Source: Papio anubis (lineage: Eukaryota > Chordata > Mammalia > Primates > Cercopithecidae). From it: a stretch of DNA of 64,000 nucleotides. Position numbers and translations under genes: made by a program. This document shows positions 45,701-62,836 of the stretch, one piece after another (positions within the stretch are counted from its first letter, which is position 1; every line of letters begins with the position of its first letter). The stretch spans positions 209,437,467 to 209,501,466 of the forward strand of contig NC_044976.1 of NCBI RefSeq assembly GCF_008728515.1, read 5' to 3'. The notes under the pieces were generated by a model that was not told where the DNA came from, searched no databases, and was given only the letters and a program-made list of their open reading frames with translations.

Positions 45701-46430
45701 TATATATGAAATAAATAAACATAAAAACCCAAAACACTTCAGCCCAGAATTTCTTTCTAGTTCTTCTAAACCACTAGTCAGCAAGCTCTATTACCTTCAA
45801 GGTGGCTGCCCATTTTTATAAGGAAAGTGATAGTGACACACAGTCATGCCGTTCATTTACATATCGTCTATGGCTGCTTTCGCACTACAATAGCAGGGCT
45901 GAGCAGCTTAGACAGAGACCAGATGGCCACAAAGCCTAATTTGCTATCTGGCCCTTTACAGAAAGACTCGACTGACCCCTGATCCAAACAGCAGAGAAAA
46001 GTATGGGAAAAAGGAGAGAGAGCCATTCTATGGTTCAAATGTGGAAGTTCCAAAGTTCTAGAACTTTCACAGTGGCTCTATAGCCTAGAGTAGCTATAAT
46101 ATTAGGACACGGGTCCACTCAGAATTGTATCATTGAGTGCAGGAGCGATAGACCTTTAGCTATTAAAATAATGGTCTGCTACTCCAAAGTCTGTTTACAG
46201 AATGTTATCAATGACTTCCCAAGCTTTAGACATCGCATGTTCATTCAAGGACCACTTCACCTAAACTTGCTAGAGGTACAATACCCTTTACTCAAGATGT
46301 CTACCTCCATCCTTTCACGTAATTACTCTCACAACTCTAGTTCACTAAAGAAGGTTTGAAAGTTCTCCTGATTTTCCCCTAACACAAATACCCTCCAAGT
46401 AGCCCCTTAAGGGGGGATGAAGAGCTGATT
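45701..46430. other. unassigned
   Basis: No gene or named repeat recognised. Confidence 0.35.
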
Positions 46431-46524
46431 ATTTTTAAATTAAGGAAAAGTCCTTTCCTTTTCTTACCTCAGCAGAGCTCTTCATATTTTATTTTATTTA
46501 ATTTTATTTTTTATTATTATTTTT

Positions 46525-46707
<183 letters not shown>

Positions 46708-46785
46708 ATGATCTGAGTAACTCTCCCCACCATACATCAGGCTTTCATAATCTGGAAACCCAGGGGAAATAAATAACGTCAGTAT

Positions 46786-47150
46786 CTGCTAGGGTCTGAA
46801 TATTTGTGTTTCCCGAAATTCATATGAGGACGCCTAATCCCCAGTGTGATGGTATTTGGAAGTAGGGCCTTTGGGATGTGATTAGATCATGAAGGTAGAG
46901 TCCTCACAAATGACATTAATACCCTTATGGTAGAGGAGACCTCAGAGGGCTTCTTCACCCATTCCACCATGTGAAGACACAGTGAGAAGATGGTTGTCTA
47001 CGAACCAGGAAGTGGACCCTCACTAGACACTGAATCTGCTGAGACTTTGATTTTGGACTTCCCAGCCTCCAGAACTATGAGAAATACATTTCTGTTTTTT
47101 GAGCCACACAGTCTGTGGTATCCTGTTTTAGCCTCTTAAACTAAGACAAT
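46786..47150 (+). mobile_element. MLT1-type MaLR LTR
   Basis: 'gctagggtctgaatatttgtgtttcccgaaattcatatgaggacgcctaatccccagtgtgatggtatttggaagtagggcctttgggatgtgattagatcatgaagg' to 'agcctccagaactatgagaaatacatttctgttttttgagccacacagtctgtggtatcctgtt' is a full MLT1 LTR in sense. Solo. Confidence 0.9.
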
Positions 47151-48087
47151 ATGGCAGGTATTAACACAATTATTAGAAGATGACAGCCTTCTAAAATGTG
47201 ATCTTGCTGTCAAAATTTGTCTATTATGTGAAATACACAATACTTTGAAATGAAAAAAATCTCTTACCACAGAACAGCATTTCATTTACCAGTGATAATT
47301 CCAATGGATGATAACTTTGCATATAATTCACTAACTTTCTTCATAGAAAATATATTTTAAGTCAAAGTTTTTGGGAGAGTCTCAGGGTAAGCCTAAAGTC
47401 CACACAGAATGTATTTAAAATATCACATGAGATATTTTCAGGAAGGAAAGGAATCACCTTTCAAAACAATAAAAATAAATTAAACATGGAATGTTCAACA
47501 AATATAGTAAACCATATCTGAATTTCTTGCTCAATTCTAATTGAACTAACCATAATCTTACTCCTTTCCCTGCTTTTCTCCAGGTAGAATACTGTGCACA
47601 TGGCAAAAAGCAAAATGCTAATTTAGGCATTTCCCCAGGTTTCCTACCTCATCACCTCTCATTACCCTTCAATGCCCCTCATGTAGATGTTTCTCCCTCA
47701 CTGCTTCCCTCGTTTGCTAAGCACATATGATATTGTGACCGTGGAAAAGATATAGCCCCTCTCAAGTAGTCCACAATGATAGAGGAAGATATAAACAAGT
47801 AATTGAAGTACAATGAAATAAGTACTTTGGTACAGATTTGAACAAAGTGCCATGGAATCATTAGAGAAACACTAACTTCTCCTGGAAGGGTCTTGGAAGA
47901 TGTCGCCCAGGAAGTACATTAGGAGAGTCCTGGAAGGTAAGTAGGATAAGGAGAAATTCAGCAAGCACAGGGAGGGTACCAGAGTTAGGGTGGGGGTAAG
48001 ATCATGTAGGAAAATGACTTAGGTATGTGGTAAAGACACAGAGAAATAAAGGGTGACATATTTAGGGAATGCTAACAATTTGGTTTG
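47151..48087. other. unassigned
   Basis: AT-rich with weak ancient-repeat wording near 47700-47840. No gene recognised. Confidence 0.35.
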
Positions 48088-48343
48088 CAGGCATAACTCA
48101 TTTTATCATGCTTCACTTTACTGCACTTTGCAGATATTGTGGGTTTTTACAAATTGAAGGTTTGTGGCAACCCTGTATCGAGCATCTATCAGTGAGATTT
48201 TTCCCACAGCATTTGTGCTCACTTCGTGTCTCTGTGTCAGCATTTGTGACTCTTTATTGTGATATTCACTTTACCTAAATATTTGCTTTTTTTTGGTGGT
48301 CTGGAACATGGAACTGAACTCTCGATGTCTCTAAGGTATGCTG
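48088..48343. mobile_element. Tigger1-family non-autonomous element
   Basis: Left end caggcataactcattttatcatgcttcactttactgcactttgcagatattg, then 'tttttacaaattgaaggtttgtggcaaccctgtatcgagc' and 'catttgtgctcacttcgtgtctctgtgtc'. The right end ctctaaggtatgctgta mirrors the left. About 256 bp, so an internally deleted derivative without transposase. Confidence 0.85.
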
Positions 48344-48548
48344 TACTTCCTAGAAGAATAATTTTTGCATTGTGCTTTAAAATTGGTCTATTAGAACTAC
48401 TTGCTTATTATGCCTGAAAAAAAAATTCTGCAAAGAGAAAAAGGATAGAAAATGAAGACTCCAAAAAATCACATTACTTTTATTGCAATTGATTTTATTT
48501 TAACAAGACCAAGGAAGTCATGGTATAGTTAACTATAACAAGATTGGT

Positions 48549-48592
48549 GGTTCTATAAAAATATTTTTCTATAAAAAATATTTTTTAGAACC
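48549..48592. repeat. AT-rich 20-bp-stem hairpin
   Basis: ggttctataaaaatattttt and aaaaaatattttttagaacc are near-perfect reverse complements around a 4-nt loop. Not part of a repeat I recognise. Confidence 0.75.
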
Positions 48593-48803
48593 AGAAGTAA
48601 TCAAACACAGTTCTCCAACGCAAATATTCTAAATGTAAATTACTATAACAAACCTTTATAATCTCAACATTATAAATCAGTAGTCCTTGGAATAATTAGA
48701 TTAAATATCGGAATATTCTAGAAAAGTACCAGCAGTCCATAATTCAAATTTATGATGGTAAGATCTAGAATGATTACAAATTTAAATGAAAATGTGATGT
48801 ATA

Positions 48804-49112
<309 letters not shown>

Positions 49113-49184
49113 TCATACGCCAAGCCCCCATTTGTCTTTGAGGCTAAGAAGTGAAGCCTATTGCCTGATTATCAGGAAAAAGAT

Positions 49185-49372
49185 AGTGCAGTGGTTCAGT
49201 CTAAGCTCTGGAGTCAGATTGCCCAGGCCCAACACCTGCTAATCATGCGATCCTGGCGATTTTACTTACTCTTTCTAAACCCTGTTTCACTCTATATAAG
49301 ATACATAACAGTACAATATCTGCCTAACAAGCCTGGCAATTAAATGATATAGGCTCATGAAACTCAACAATG
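49185..49372 (+). repeat. MIR SINE
   Basis: 'gtgcagtggttcagtctaagctctggagtcagattgcccaggcccaacacctgctaatcatgcgatcctggcgattttacttac...' follows MIR sense order. Confidence 0.72.
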
Positions 49373-49525
49373 TTCTCCAAAAATGTGAATTGTGATTAAT
49401 ATTGTTATTACCACTGCTAGGTGACATGGTGAATGTACAGAAGCCCAGCTTTCCTCAATAGAGAGTGTATAGAATCAGAAGCTATGGATGAAATGACATA
49501 TAACAGCAATATTTAAAATGAAGTG

Positions 49526-49799
49526 GGCTGGGCATGGTGGCTCACACCTGTAATCCCAGCACTTTGGGAGGCCAAGGCAGGAGGATTGCTTAAAGCCAGG
49601 AATTGGTGACCAGCAAAATAGAGAGATCCCATCTCTGCAAAAAATTTTAAATTCAGTAACTGTAGTGCCACCTACTTGGGAGGCTGAGGTGGGAGGATAG
49701 CTTGAGCGTAGGAGTTTGAGGCTGCAGTAAGCCATGATTGCACCACTGCTCTTCACCCTTGGCAATAAAGCAAGATACTGTCTTGGAAAAAAAAAAAAA
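49526..49799 (+). mobile_element. AluJ
   Basis: Diverged dimeric Alu with damage in the left arm ('ccaggaattggtgaccagcaaaatagagagatccc') and a 13-nt A tail. Confidence 0.87.
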
Positions 49800-50531
49800 C
49801 TTAAGCAAATAAGAGTTAACAAGGGGAACTGAGGTAAATAAGGCAGAAGGAAAACCAGGAGGCAAAACAGAAAACCTGGGAAGGCAAAGAAAAAAAGAAT
49901 GGGACCAATGCACAGAATAAATAAATAATATGAAATTCTTATAATTTAATGTGGAGAATATAAAAAAATTAAAGAAGCTACTCTATGCAGTGAAAAATTA
50001 GCAACTTTCCATCCTATTGCACAAAGGGCTAAAACTATTAGAACAATTTAATCTGCAAAACTCAAAGGTGGAAATGTGGATATCCAAGGGCACTTACCTA
50101 GCGTAGTTGTTGAGAAGACTCTGAGAAGCTGCTGGGAACTGAAATATCCCTGGAAATAAGACATTCCTTTTATATGTTGAAGATAGTATAATCTGTTAGA
50201 AAAAAAGGATAGCAACTTTTCCCTGAAGTCTGGTTACCATGATGTTCACATACAAAAACTAGACTGAAACGTTCCTTTGCACTCAAGGAAAAATGTTTCA
50301 CAGACATTGATTGAAGTGATATTTTTCCTGATCCAGTGTACCGAGATTGTTAATATGATGTAAATTAAGCACTTAATGGATTATATTTCAGTGATAATGA
50401 TGTAAAACCATTGATTTAGTCCAGAAATTGAGGCATAATTCGAAGAATTATGTTTCATTCCGGCAATCACATCAATAACGACCAAAGTCTGGGGGACAGT
50501 GGCATGTGCATTTCTGTTAAAGACAGCGTCT
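49800..50531. other. unassigned
   Basis: AT-rich, no gene or named repeat recognised. Confidence 0.35.
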
Positions 50532-50844
<313 letters not shown>

Positions 50845-50857
50845 GACAACCTCAAAC

Positions 50858-51091
50858 TGTAGAACATTATGTCCTCTGCTTTTCCTACTCATCCAATGGA
50901 TTCACAGTTCTTGGTTTGAACACTGAAGAACAGAAATCCTTCTATAGCACCAGAGTATTGGCAAATCCTCATCTTTTCTTTAGTAATGTGGCAAGCATTT
51001 GCAAGCCAGTGAAGTGGGTTATGAGACTGCAATCACACCATTGGAATCTAATGAATAACTTTTTTTAAAATCTTACCTAAGCTCTTTTTTT
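50858..51091. other. unassigned spacer between two Alus
   Basis: Single-copy-looking 230 bp. The plus-strand frame at 50769-51068 straddles the Alu tail and this spacer and is not credible as a gene. Confidence 0.35.
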
Positions 51092-51103
51092 AAAAAAAGG
51101 TTT

Positions 51104-51985
<882 letters not shown>

Positions 51986-51991
51986 TGGTTT

Positions 51992-52316
51992 TTTGGTTTT
52001 TTGTTGTTATTGTTGTTCGTTTTTTGTTTGTTTGTTTGTTTGTTTGAGATGGATTCTCACTCTGTCTCCCAGGCTGGAGTGCAGTGGTGCGATCTCAGCT
52101 AACTGCAACCTTCGCCTTCCGGGTTCAAGCAATTCTCCTTCCTGAGTAGCTGACTACAGGTGCGTGCCACCACTCCTGGCTAATTTTTGTATTTTTTGTA
52201 GAGATAAGTTTCACTATGTTGGCCAGGCTGGTCTCAAACTCCTGATTTGAGGTGATCCAACCCGCCTCAGCCTCCCAAAGTGTCGGGATTACAGGCGTAA
52301 GCCATGGCGCCCGGCC
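51992..52316 (-). mobile_element. AluS, minus strand, (TTTG)n tail
   Basis: Tail with (TTTG)n at 52021-52046, then gagatggattctcactctgtctccc ... ccatggcgcccggcc. Duplication ggaccttcttg on both sides. Confidence 0.93.
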
Positions 52317-52329
52317 AGGACCTTCTTGT

Positions 52330-52846
52330 TTTAAGGGTAAAGGTAGGGAAACAACTGTCTACTTTTCTATTATTATAAGTTGCTTATCTGAAAACGTTTA
52401 GAATCCTTTTGTCCCTAAATAGTATCTTCTTAATTCTGATCACAGGTGGAAACAGAAAAGACGACGGTCCCAGGTTTGTTTTCCATCTGGTGTCTTGGTA
52501 CAAATGCTCTATGCTGGCGCTGTTGGGGATGGGAGAGCATGTGAAATCCATCTGCTCTCCTCAGGCAGCCAATGCTACCTGTCGGGTCCCAGCAACCTAA
52601 GTCACCCATCGAAGTAATCTGGAGTATGGAAGTCAGAAATCTCAGGCTAAACTGAAAGTCTGTGAGAAAGAGTTGAGAATAAAACATTTGAGTAATTAGT
52701 TCAAACATCAAATAGAAGTAGACACGAGCAAGATCGAAGTCAAGGTATGGTGTCTAGTGTTTAAAGTTAGACAGAAATCAGATCAGAATATAAGTAGGTA
52801 AGAAACAAGCATTTAATATACATGACGTTAGTGAAAGGCCTTTAAT
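52330..52846. other. unassigned
   Basis: Single-copy-looking. Opposite-strand overlapping frames (63 and 93 codons) with no known domain. Confidence 0.35.
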
Positions 52847-52860
52847 ATCAGAAACATCGA

Positions 52861-53178
52861 GCTGGACGTGGTGTCTCACACTTGTAATCGAGACAGAGAT
52901 GGAGGCGGGCAGATCACTTGAGGTCAGGAGTTTGAGACCAGCCTGGCCAACATGGTGAAACCCCATCTCTACTAAAAATACATACCACAAAAAAATTAGT
53001 CAGGCATGGTGGCATGTACCTGCAGTCCCAGCTACTCAGGGCGGGGGAGGCTGAGGCAGGAGAATCACTTGAACCCAGGAGGCGGAGGTTGCAGTGAGCC
53101 CAGATTAAGCCACTGCCCTCCAGCCTGGGCGACAGAGCAAGACTCCATCCCCCTGACAAAAAAAAAGAAAAAGAAAAA
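52861..53178 (+). mobile_element. AluS with damaged left arm
   Basis: gctggacgtggtgtctcacacttgtaatcgagacagagatggaggcgggcag, with the 'cccagcactttggg' segment lost. The rest is standard, and the tail is AAAG-rich. Flanks atcagaaacat / attcagaacat. Confidence 0.9.
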
Positions 53179-53189
53179 ATTCAGAACAT

Positions 53190-53720
53190 AGGTAGTCCAT
53201 TGAAAAACACTGAATGACCAATTATTCTTTGCTGCTGATTCTTTGCATTCTTGGAGGATGGGTAGACATTGTTGATTGCCTTCAAAATAGCCATCTCCTC
53301 CTTTCCCTGCATCACACCGACATCTCCTCCTCCATTCTGGCTAACTATAGGACTGAAAATGCCATGTATTCTATTTCCATTCCTTCTTCCAGTTTGTGCT
53401 AAGAATGAGATCTAACTGTGGCCAATGTGACCTGGTGGGACATTGCTGGGAGACTTATTAGAATAGGTTTTCTCCCTAATTTAAAAAAAAAAAAATCATA
53501 TATAATTAACCTTTGTTTTGCAAGACATTGTCTTCACTTGATTCCCGGAAGTGTAACAACTGGCTTGAAACCAGGAAGGGACAAGTCAAATGACAACAAT
53601 ATTAGAATATGGAATACACCCAAGTCCCTGATACCAATATTGCACTTCTGATTTAACCAACCGTAGAATGCCTTACTTTGACTTCTAAAAATGTGACTTT
53701 TAACTACTTTCAATAACGTA
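53190..53720. other. unassigned
   Basis: No gene recognised. An A-run lies at 53481-53494, followed by single-copy-looking DNA. Confidence 0.35.
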
Positions 53721-53734
53721 CTCTGATACTTTTT

Positions 53735-53868
<134 letters not shown>

Positions 53869-54159
53869 CTCAGATACTTTTTATAGGAAGCATCCTAAAA
53901 TTATATTCTGAAACTAAAATACTACTTTCAGAAGATCGTTAGTTAGGAATCTTAATTACAATGGAAAGGACACAGTTGTACTTTTAGTGTGATAGTACTT
54001 CCTTGGATTTCTGATCTGGAACATCCTTCTAATGAATGCTGTATTTGGCCAGTATCCCAAGAGCTAAAGATGGTATTGTGTAGTAAGAGATCTTAAGAGC
54101 TGAGGGCAGCACTTGCAGCGTACTTGGCAGTGAATGCTTCCTCAGAAACAGTGAAATCA

Positions 54160-54802
54160 TGGAAACGTCAGGGGCATTTGAACTAGAGTGACTCCATCTT
54201 GAATAGGGGCTGGGGAAAATAAGGCTAAGGCCTCCTGCACTGCATTCCCAGTAGGTCAGGCATTCTTAGTCACAGGATGAGACAGGTCAGCACAAGATAC
54301 AGGTCACAAAGGCCCTGCTGATAAAACAAGACACGGTAAAGAAGCCAGCCAAAACCCACCAAAGGCAAGACGCCAATAAAAATGACCTCTGGTCGTCCTC
54401 ATTGCTCATTACACGCTAATTATAATTCATCAGCATGCTAAAAGACACTCCCACCAGTGCCATGGCTATTTACAAATGTCATGGCAATGTCCAGAAGTTA
54501 CCCTATATGGTCTAAAACGGGGAGGAACCCTCAGTTCCGGGAATTGCCCACCCCTTTCCCAGAAAACTCATGAATAATGCAACCCTTGTTTAGCATAAGC
54601 ATATAATCAATAAATAACTATAAGCATATTCAGTCGAGCCATCCACGCCACTGCTCTGCCTGTGGAGAAGCCATTCTTTATTCCTTTACTTTCCTCGTAA
54701 ACTTGCTTTCACTTTGCTCTGTGGACTTGCCCAGAATTCTTTCTTGCGTGAGGTTCAAGGACCATCTCTTGGGGTCTGGATCGGAACCCCTTTCAGATAA
54801 CA
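54160..54802 (+). mobile_element. ERV1-type solo LTR
   Basis: About 640 bp. Blocks: 'ggcatttgaactagagtgactccatcttgaat', 'cacaggatgagacaggtcagcacaagatacaggtcacaaagg', 'gaagttaccctatatggtctaaaacggggaggaaccctcagttccgggaattgcccacccctttcc', and the U5-like 'gaattctttcttgcgtgaggttcaaggaccatctcttggggtctggatcggaacccctttc'. Probably a TG...CA-bounded LTR. No gag, pol or env follows. Family not named. Confidence 0.75.
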
Positions 54803-56352
54803 GAAACACCAAGGCACAGTGCCCCAGATGGGCAGTATACGAAGGACCATATAAGTTCCTCAAAGGAGGTTGATTTTCTTTGCGATATGGGTTATACACC
54901 TGGCCTCCATCTGCAGTGCTTTGGGTTGATTGATAGCTGGGCTCATTGACCAGGACCTTGTCTATATGACATCTCAATTTCCCTTAATCTATTTCAGTAA
55001 AGATTCAAAGGCAAGCCTTGGCTGGAAACCAAAACACATCATTTTGATTAGGGTTTTGGGTTCAGCAAAGGCTACCAGCAGGGCCTGTAACTCCTTATGA
55101 TCAAGACATTGTGATATTGCCCAGAAGCAGTTTTGATGGCTCTTGAACCAGAACTCTGCTTTCCTTTTTAAATTAAAATGATATGGATGATACAGTTGTG
55201 CTGCCTGGTGGTCCTGCCTCTTTTGGAGCGTGATCAGGTCTTACACGGAGCAGCTCTACTATACTCCTGTTTTCATCCTCTATCCCCACGTTAAGGAAGA
55301 TCAAGAATCAGAAAAGGTGTATACATTCCCTTCAAGCAATTACTTCTATCTTCAAGCAAGAGTCTGCTCTGCAAAACCCTCTTTGGACCACCCCAGCTAA
55401 ATGCAGGGTACCTCTGCCTAAGCCCAGAACGAACTACTGAACTGTCAATGGTCCTGGCCACAACTTTGCTCCTGTAGGAAAGTGAGAAAATGGAAAGTCA
55501 GATCCTGAGGTCAGAGCTGCAAATAACACAGTGTGGGATGGATAAGTAGCCAAATTACCATAAGGCAAGTTGCTAAGTGCTGTGATAGATGATCAAAGAG
55601 AAGAAAGTGAGGAACTCCAGAGAGGATGGAAATGGGGGATAATTTTCAAGTCCGCATTTAGGAAAGAATATTAGAGCTGATAGTAAATTCCATAGGAAGT
55701 TACCCTGGGGTGTAGGGATAGGGAAGGCTCTTTAAGCAAGGGAAGCCAGGAGTACACATAAAATCATGAATACCAGCATGTACGCATTGTACTTAGGACA
55801 CAGTGAGTACCTTAGATAAAGACAGTATACTTTATACTCAAGTGTACTTTTATATTCAGGAATGGAAACAGAAAGATGGTGGTGGGGAACGCAGACAGGT
55901 AAGATAGAAAGATAAATCGAAGATCTATTATAAAGGCTTTGACTGGAAAATGGCCTGGAAACTATTGAACGTTTCTAATCTGGTCAAATAATTAGGTCCC
56001 TCCCAGCTCATACGGCTGCAGAGGCTGGGCACTAAATGTAAATTATGAAGAGGCCCCAAGCGGAGATGGTGATGAATTAGGCCTATTTAAAAGGGTCTGT
56101 GCTACCCAGCCGCAGGGGATTTTTACCATTTGAAAAGACAAACCAATATCATCAGATCTTTAAGTTATTTTAAAAAGAAGTCAGGAAGCCAACTACACAA
56201 AATTCCCAATTTCCAAATGTTGACAGCTAATTTAAAACCAACATGAGTACACATTCTGTTGGCTAAACAACCCATTTCTATAAGCTGGATTTGTCTGGAT
56301 CTAAAAGCTTCTAGATTTTCACTCAGCCCTAAACAATGCTGCGAAGTAGATA

Positions 56353-56354
<2 letters not shown>
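54803..56354. other. unassigned
   Basis: 1.5 kb with no recognised gene. The interval just after the LTR does not show retroviral internal sequence that I can recognise. Confidence 0.35.
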
Positions 56355-56388
<34 letters not shown>

Positions 56389-56443
56389 AGAGAGAGAGAA
56401 AGAGAGAGGAAGATGGAGGGGCGGGGAGAGAGAGAGAGAGAGT
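56355..56443. repeat. (TG)n then (GA)n compound microsatellite
   Basis: TG repeat at 56355-56386 (about 15 units), switching to a GA-rich run to 56443 interrupted by aagatggaggggcggg. Confidence 0.95.
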
Positions 56444-56544
56444 CCATTTTTATGGTTTCATCACGTTGAATTTTTAAATGAGATTTGGAAACCCAAAGTA
56501 TTGAAAGGGTCAATTATTGGCAACACAGCTCAGGAGACAGGCTG

Positions 56545-56700
56545 TGCGTAATGGCTCTGTGGTTAGAAGTCTAGCCCTAGGACTGAAACTGATTTATTCA
56601 GTGACCTCGAATAAGGTCATCAACCATGAGTTGGCTTCAGCATCTGTGTCTAACACATCCAAGGTAGCCACTGCCATCCTGCTAGGAGAAGAGCTCACTG
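56545..56700 (+). repeat. possible MIR fragment
   Basis: 'gctctgtggttagaagtctagccctaggactgaaactgatttattcagtgacctcgaataaggtcatcaacc' resembles diverged MIR in sense. Confidence 0.4.
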
Positions 56701-57024
56701 AAGGGATTTAAACACTTAGCTCCCTCCCAAAGAAGTGTTTTCAAGAATTCATAATCATCTGTGTCATCATGTTAAAGTTTGTTTCATTTAAACAGTTCTC
56801 ATGAATTTTGCTGAGATTATCAGCACACTACAAAAACGTCTGAAAACGACTTACTAACACTCTCATCTGAATGTAAGCTTTCACAGCATTGTAAAACAAA
56901 CAAACAAAAAACCCAGTACTTGTTTTATAAATTACGACTACATTTTCCGGGAAAAAATATCTCTATTTGTTGCCAGTCAATATATTTTTTTCAACTCCTT
57001 AGGCTCTTAAACTAACTTCCTTTT
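56701..57024. other. unassigned, AT-rich
   Basis: Nothing recognised. Confidence 0.35.
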
Positions 57025-57039
57025 AAAAGCACAGTAGAT

Positions 57040-57930
<891 letters not shown>

Positions 57931-58210
57931 GGCAAGATGCAGTAGCTCATGCCTGTAGTGACAGCGCTTTGGGAGGTCAAGACCAGGCTATCACTTGATG
58001 CTAGGAGTTCAAGACCAGCCTGGGCAATAAGCGAGACCCCTGTTTTTACAAAAAATCACATCATTAGCCAGGTGTGGTAGCATGTGCCTATAGTCCTACC
58101 CATTCAGAAAGCTGAGGCGGGAAGATTGCTTGAACCCAAGAGTTCAAGGCTGCAGTGAGCTGTGACGTTGTACTCTAGCCTCGGTGACAGTGTCTCTCAG
58201 AAGAAAGAAT
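57931..58210 (+). mobile_element. AluJ
   Basis: ggcaagatgcagtagctcatgcctgtagtgacagcgctttgggaggtcaag... heavily diverged, tail eroded to cagaagaaagaat. Confidence 0.85.
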
Positions 58211-58970
58211 ACACAGCCTCAATCTTACAAAATCAATGTACACATTTCATTTTTGTGCATTGTAAGTATGGTGACATATTCCCCACTTCATTCCCACTGC
58301 TCCTCCCTACCCCTTCCTCTTTAGCGAGAGACCACCTGCTCCAACAATTTCACCCATGTTTTGCTACATTCTTATTTGCATTCTTTTCTTGGCATCTCCT
58401 GCGTCATATAGAGCTGATCCTATTGGCATCTGAGTACATTTCTCACCCTCCACCCTCCTACACGCAGCTCGCCAGCTACTCTGTCCAAGCCCATCTTCTG
58501 ACTGTGCTCTTTGTCTTCCTCACCCACTCCCAAACTCCATCCCTTGTTTTTTATTGACCTTTATGCTCGGAGCTGCGTCCCACGAACATTCATAAACCTC
58601 CTTACTGCACTCCCTCAAATCATTTCCCCAGAAGGGCTTTCTAGTCTTGTAAGTGCTCCTATTTGTGTCGGCAGGCTACACTCTTAGCTGTTTCTGCTCA
58701 TGTACAGCAGTTCGCTTTTCTTCCCTGAAAGATTTCATTCGGAACCTTATTATTTTCTGGATACTTTTTTGAACGGAATAGTCAGGGAATTCACAGCCAT
58801 ATAGGTTAAATAAACATGCCTAACATTTACTTTTAAGTAAATAGGGCCAACATGAGCAGGAGTGAGACTCTTGCCTGATGGTCAAAGGGAACAGTGATAG
58901 CAGAACCAAAATTGTTCCTCGCGTATGGGAAACTTACATCTTTGTGATGGTATTTTAATACGCAGTATTT
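58211..58970. other. unassigned
   Basis: The plus-strand frame at 58162-58557 (131 codons) begins in the Alu and runs into single-copy-looking DNA. Its product is His/Leu/Phe/Ser-rich without a domain. No gene called. Confidence 0.3.
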
Positions 58971-59086
58971 GCCAGGTGCAGTGGCTCACGCCAATAATTC
59001 CAGCACTTTGCGAGGCCGAGGCAGGAGGATTACTTGAGCCCAGGAGTTTAAGATCAGCCTGGGCAACATAGTGAGACCCATTCTCC

Positions 59087-59127
<41 letters not shown>

Positions 59128-59264
59128 CAAATTAAAAATTAGCTGGGCATGGTGGCACATGCCTGTAGTCCTAGCTACTCGAGAGGCCAAGGTGGGATGA
59201 TTGCTGATCACTCCACTGAACTTCAGCCTGAGCCAGACTTTGTCTTAAAAATAAATAAATAAAT
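58971..59264 (+). mobile_element. AluJ with internal (CA)n
   Basis: gccaggtgcagtggctcacgcc ... The linker between monomers has become a CA repeat (59086-59129). The right arm is shortened and ends in an (AAAT)n tail. Confidence 0.88.
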
Positions 59265-59396
59265 AGTAATAGTAGGCGCTACTATCAGGAAATTTGAACT
59301 TTTTTATAAAAGTGCCAGGTCAACATTCTGAAAGGATTTTTAAAACTGTGTTTAAACATAAGGCTTCCTGATTCCTTAGAATCTTTGGGTTGTTTA

Positions 59397-61215
<1,819 letters not shown>

Positions 61216-62287
61216 AATGGTATACAAATTTATTAACATGCCACAAGAGGGAAATCCCCATTATGCAATGGAGATAGATGCTTACATACCCTTCTTCTTA
61301 GGTAAAAGGGAGATGGGGAAGTATGGATGATTTTAATGGGGTAGTAAATTATTTTTTTGGAGACTTTAATGAGCTTGAATCACATACAATGGTCTGGAAC
61401 ATCGTCTGCAGAGCAGACAATGGTTCGTGACAAAAATACGTCCAGGTGTGTTGACAGACTTCCGTCATTCTTCCAGTAATGAGTTCAGTGACGAAAACTC
61501 AGGGAAGGGACGAAAGGTCCATGCTTTAGGTGGATAAGGGAACTGTGGAGAACAACCTCATCCTTTGGGAGAGACAGAGAACTGAGAGACAGACCTGGGG
61601 CCAGAGGGGAACACGGAAGATCACAGAGACCTTGAGGCTTCTTCTTCAGTTCAGCATGTCAAAGTGCCATATTTTGGGGTATTGGTCAGATATTGGTTTC
61701 TGAGCCACAACCTGTGATAAATGTGATCACTGAGTCCAAGATTAGGGGCTCTGAGAGCACATTCGAGAAATTTAAAGGGTCCAGGGAGAGCTCTTGGATG
61801 AAGAGCTGCAATCTGAAGTTGGGTAGAACTTAGCACGGAATGCAAGGGTGTGGAGGGGAGCAGAAAAGTTTTCCAGACAGCTTTAATGGCAACCCCAGAG
61901 TTGAGAAGTAGAGATCACATTAAAAAAAACAGTAAATAATAAATCCATCAGTATATTTGGAATTTCTAATGGTGGTGTGGATTGGAGGTGGGGGAAAGAG
62001 GAGCTGTGCTATGCTAAAATGAACATCTAAAGGTGAGCAGAGCCTTAGAGACAAAATTTTTCATGAGAGACAGAATAAGCAAACAGACAGTGGCCAGACC
62101 CTGTATGACAATTGACCCACAGCCTCCGAAGCAACAAGTCCAAATGTCAACCAAACTGCAACTTCTGCAGCATTGACTCAGAATATTCAGGGCTGTTGAA
62201 TGGTCAATGACTGCCAGCTTCCCTCCCTATTCCCTCTCTCCCTGACCCCTTCCAACTCAGGACCAACCAGAGAAAGCTAAACACAAG
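61216..62287. other. unassigned, possibly old ERV/LTR sequence
   Basis: 'ggtatacaaatttattaacatgccacaagagggaaatccccattatgcaatgg' and 'cccttccaactcaggaccaaccagagaaagctaaaca' have the flavour of old LTR elements, but I cannot name or bound one. No gene. Confidence 0.3.
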
Positions 62288-62836
62288 AGGACATCAAAAA
62301 GTTCATGGAAAATTGAAATAAAGATAAAAAATATATATAAATTGTATTTCTCAATGTATGTTTCATCAAGTTTAAGACACTTTTGTAAGCAATGATACTA
62401 ACCATTTAGTCCATCCCTAAAGAACTAAGGGTCCTAGAAATTTCACCATATCAATGCAATATTTGTTACATTATTAACTGAAGAAGAATGGATGCCCTTT
62501 AAATGTGTTTTTAAAATTCGCAAACATAAAGAAGTCAGAGGGAGCCAAATCAGGACTGGAAGGTGGATGTCTAAAGATTTTCCACTGAAACTCTGGCAAA
62601 ATTGCCCTTGTTTGATGGGAAGAAGTGATCATTGGCATTGTCATAGTGGAGAAGGACTCTCTGGTGAAGCTTTCCTGGGAATTTTTCTGCTAAAGCTTTG
62701 GCTAACTTCCTCAAAACATGCTTATAATAAGCAGATGTTATCATTCTTTGTACCTCTATAAAGTCAATAAGCAAAATGCCTCGAGCATCCCAAAAAACTG
62801 TTGCCATGATCTTTGTGCTTGACTGGTTTTGCTTTT

